DNA of 8,573 bases, taken from positions 1 through 8,573 of the forward strand of contig DAOVTM010000163.1 in assembly GCA_030633145.1 (NCBI GenBank), given 5' to 3'. The stretch is from Desulfobulbaceae bacterium (GTDB taxonomy: Bacteria; Desulfobacterota; Desulfobulbia; Desulfobulbales; Desulfobulbaceae). Made by a program: the position numbers and the translations under genes. Below are positions 7,545 to 8,573 of the stretch, piece by piece. The notes beneath the pieces were generated by a model, which saw nothing but the letters and a program-made list of their open reading frames with translations, did no database searches and had not been told where the DNA came from. Every line of letters begins with the position of its first letter. Positions within the stretch are counted from its first letter, which is position 1.

Positions 7545-7793
7545 ATGGAAAAAATGATATTGGAACATGTTCACAGGCGGGATCTTCCTGCTGAATGGAC
7601 AAAATCCCTTAAAGATATTTTGTCTTCCACCTATCGAATTACCATTGAAGCTGAATCCCGACCCGAGGAAAAGTCAATGGAACAAAGTAGCAAGAGCTGG
7701 AGAAACGTACCCATGTTCGGCATGTGGAAAGATAGGGACAATATGGCAGATCCTGCCGAATATGTACGGCAATTACGTAAACCACGCTTCTGA
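7545..7793 (+). CDS. vapB: VapB-type antitoxin
   Basis: An 82-residue protein that should bind and neutralise the PIN-domain toxin encoded immediately downstream and, as is usual in the family, help repress the operon. GGAG (7532-7535) lies 9 bases before the ATG. The N-terminal part (LEHVHRRDLPAEW, then a short strand-like TYRITIEA) would be the DNA-binding/dimerisation half. The C-terminal part, FGMWKDRDNMADPAEYV followed by RQLRKPRF, is the characteristic toxin-wrapping tail of VapB-like antitoxins that pair with VapC. The stop TGA (7791-7793) shares one base with the toxin's ATG (TGATG), giving tight translational coupling. The frame is intact. Subfamily assignment within VapB is uncertain. 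Confidence 0.82.
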   Translation: MEKMILEHVHRRDLPAEWTKSLKDILSSTYRITIEAESRPEEKSMEQSSKSWRNVPMFGMWKDRDNMADPAEYVRQLRKPRF

Positions 7794-8170
7794 TGCTGGT
7801 CGATACGGATGTGTTGATATGGGTCAGTCGAGGGAGGGAGCAGGCAATAGAGTATCTTGATTCCCTTGACAGGGTATTAATCTCCGACGTAACCTATATG
7901 GAGCTGATTCAGGGAGCGATGAACAAGCGGGAAGCCGACTGTATTGATCAAACCCTGAAAAACATGAATGTCAGGAGACTGGCAATACAACACAACATAT
8001 CGAACAGAGCGGTTGGTTTGGTGAGAGCCTATTTTCACAGTCACTCTATGCAGCTTGCCGATGCGTTAATTGGTGCAACCGCACTGGAACATAATCTTGA
8101 ACTTTTATCGGGAAATGCGAAGCATTTTAGCGTAATTGATGGATTGGTCGTTCATAGATTTATGTTGTGA
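7793..8170 (+). CDS. vapC: VapC-type PIN-domain ribonuclease toxin
   Basis: A 125-residue PIN-domain protein. VapC toxins are Mg(2+)-dependent RNases that cut tRNA or rRNA when released from VapB. The acidic site is visible: Asp4 and Asp6 in VDTDVLIW, Glu37 in TYMELIQG, Asp90 in QLADALIGATAL, and the SGNAKHF strand (Asn108) that closes most VapC active sites. The length is normal for the family (about 125-140). The start overlaps the antitoxin stop by one base, so translation depends on ribosomes finishing vapB, which keeps the antitoxin ahead of the toxin. Nothing appears broken, so the pair is probably functional. The pair sits alone after copA with no nearby mobile genes. Confidence 0.9.
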   Translation: MLVDTDVLIWVSRGREQAIEYLDSLDRVLISDVTYMELIQGAMNKREADCIDQTLKNMNVRRLAIQHNISNRAVGLVRAYFHSHSMQLADALIGATALEHNLELLSGNAKHFSVIDGLVVHRFML

Positions 8171-8360
8171 ATTTGAGCAAACATGGTTTGTCATCCATTA
8201 TCCCCAGGCATCTAAGCCAACGGTTGACTTGATCTCTTTTTCATTTCCTTAAAATGCTATAGCTATGCAAATTTTACTATGAACTTATCGTATCTTCTTT
8301 ACAATTTATGGTGAATTGAAACAGTTGTTCTTCTGGCAGATTTGCTTCATACCCGTGTAG

Positions 8361-8391
8361 GTCGTGTTAGGGCGACAGCCCGTAACCCGAC
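8361..8391. repeat. Palindromic intergenic repeat GTCGTGTTAGGGC...GCCCGTAACCCGAC
   Basis: Arms GTCGTGTTAGGGC (8361-8373) and GCCCGTAACCCGAC (8378-8391) pair around a GACA loop with one mismatch and one bulged base. It resembles dispersed GGGTTAGGGC/GCCCGTAACCC-type repeats that I recall from environmental proteobacteria and others. It has no T-run. The surrounding 8171-8439 holds no gene I can see: a weak 5-bp dyad near 8177-8190 and AT-rich sequence only. Confidence 0.6.
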
Positions 8392-8439
8392 GCAGGAACC
8401 AGAGAACGAGGGAAACGGAAAAATAAAAAGATAAAAAAA

Positions 8440-8573
8440 ATGAAAAAACTTCCCATTGGCATACAATCTTTTTTTGACATCCGGGCAGAAAATTATTGTT
8501 ATGGGAAGGGTGCGGGAGTGGTACAATGGCTATAATTTTTGTGGTGAAAGTGTTTACAACCCGTTTGATATCC
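8440..8573 (+). pseudogene. Internally deleted, frameshifted AAA-ATPase-like gene (PF09820 type), cut by the window edge
   Basis: ATG 8440 begins MKKLPIGIQSFFDIRAENY, which matches the characteristic N-terminus of the 'predicted AAA-ATPase' family (PF09820, commonly joined to a PD-(D/E)XK-type nuclease domain). In that family this is followed by YVDKT and the Walker A region. Here the frame instead goes CYGKGAG and stops at TAA 8533-8535. A second frame, open from ATG 8501 to the window edge, reads REWYNGYNFCGESVYNPFDI. That is the family's conserved WYNGY...VYNPF block, normally well over 200 residues further on. The two blocks therefore meet near 8497-8505, with the ATPase core deleted and the frame changed. 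No good ribosome binding site precedes the ATG. The gene's fate beyond the window is unknown, but it cannot encode an active ATPase. Confidence 0.75.

Noticed and set aside
8474..8502. Promoter-like TTGACA-17-TGTTAT on the plus strand
   Set aside because: It lies inside the coding remains of the ATPase-like gene and its bases are explained by the conserved protein sequence (FFDIRAENYCY).

Overview
The window looks like chromosomal DNA from a Gram-negative, probably deltaproteobacterial organism (Desulfobacterota, perhaps Desulfobulbales). This is an inference from three things: the style of the large PAS/hybrid kinase, a remnant of the PF09820-type 'predicted AAA-ATPase' family, and short palindromes of the kind scattered through such genomes. 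There is no rRNA, tRNA, CRISPR array, integrase or intact insertion sequence.

Layout, left to right. Positions 1-346 hold no gene I can defend. A large membrane-bound hybrid sensor histidine kinase occupies 347-3352 on the minus strand. It has a periplasmic sensor, two PAS domains, HisKA, HATPase and a receiver. A good sigma70-like promoter and a possible 10-codon leader ORF precede it; the leader stop overlaps the kinase ATG. Divergent from it, 3494-4272 (+) is a decayed membrane-anchored class III adenylate/guanylate cyclase, with at least three frame changes and loss of nearly the whole catalytic domain. The gap 4273-4751 holds three small hairpins, a frameshifted 48-residue four-cysteine protein gene on the minus strand, and a short direct repeat. 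Then comes an intact Cu(+)-exporting P1B-type ATPase (copA-like, 4752-7469), with two normal heavy-metal-associated domains and what looks like a third that has lost its CXXC. A VapBC-type toxin-antitoxin pair (7545-8170) follows, with the two genes overlapping by one base. The right end has a palindromic repeat (8361-8391) and the start of an internally deleted, frameshifted AAA-ATPase-like gene (8440 to the window edge).

The genes do not form one pathway. Copper efflux, the orphan hybrid kinase and the toxin-antitoxin module appear independent. The common theme is gene decay: three of the seven protein-coding loci are broken. Two of the lesions are one-base changes in homopolymer runs (either true slippage or sequencing error), while others are clear deletions. 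I see no convincing new multi-gene system. The most useful new items are the broken four-cysteine small protein, the overlapping leader ORF of the kinase, and the metal-site-less third N-terminal domain of the copper ATPase.
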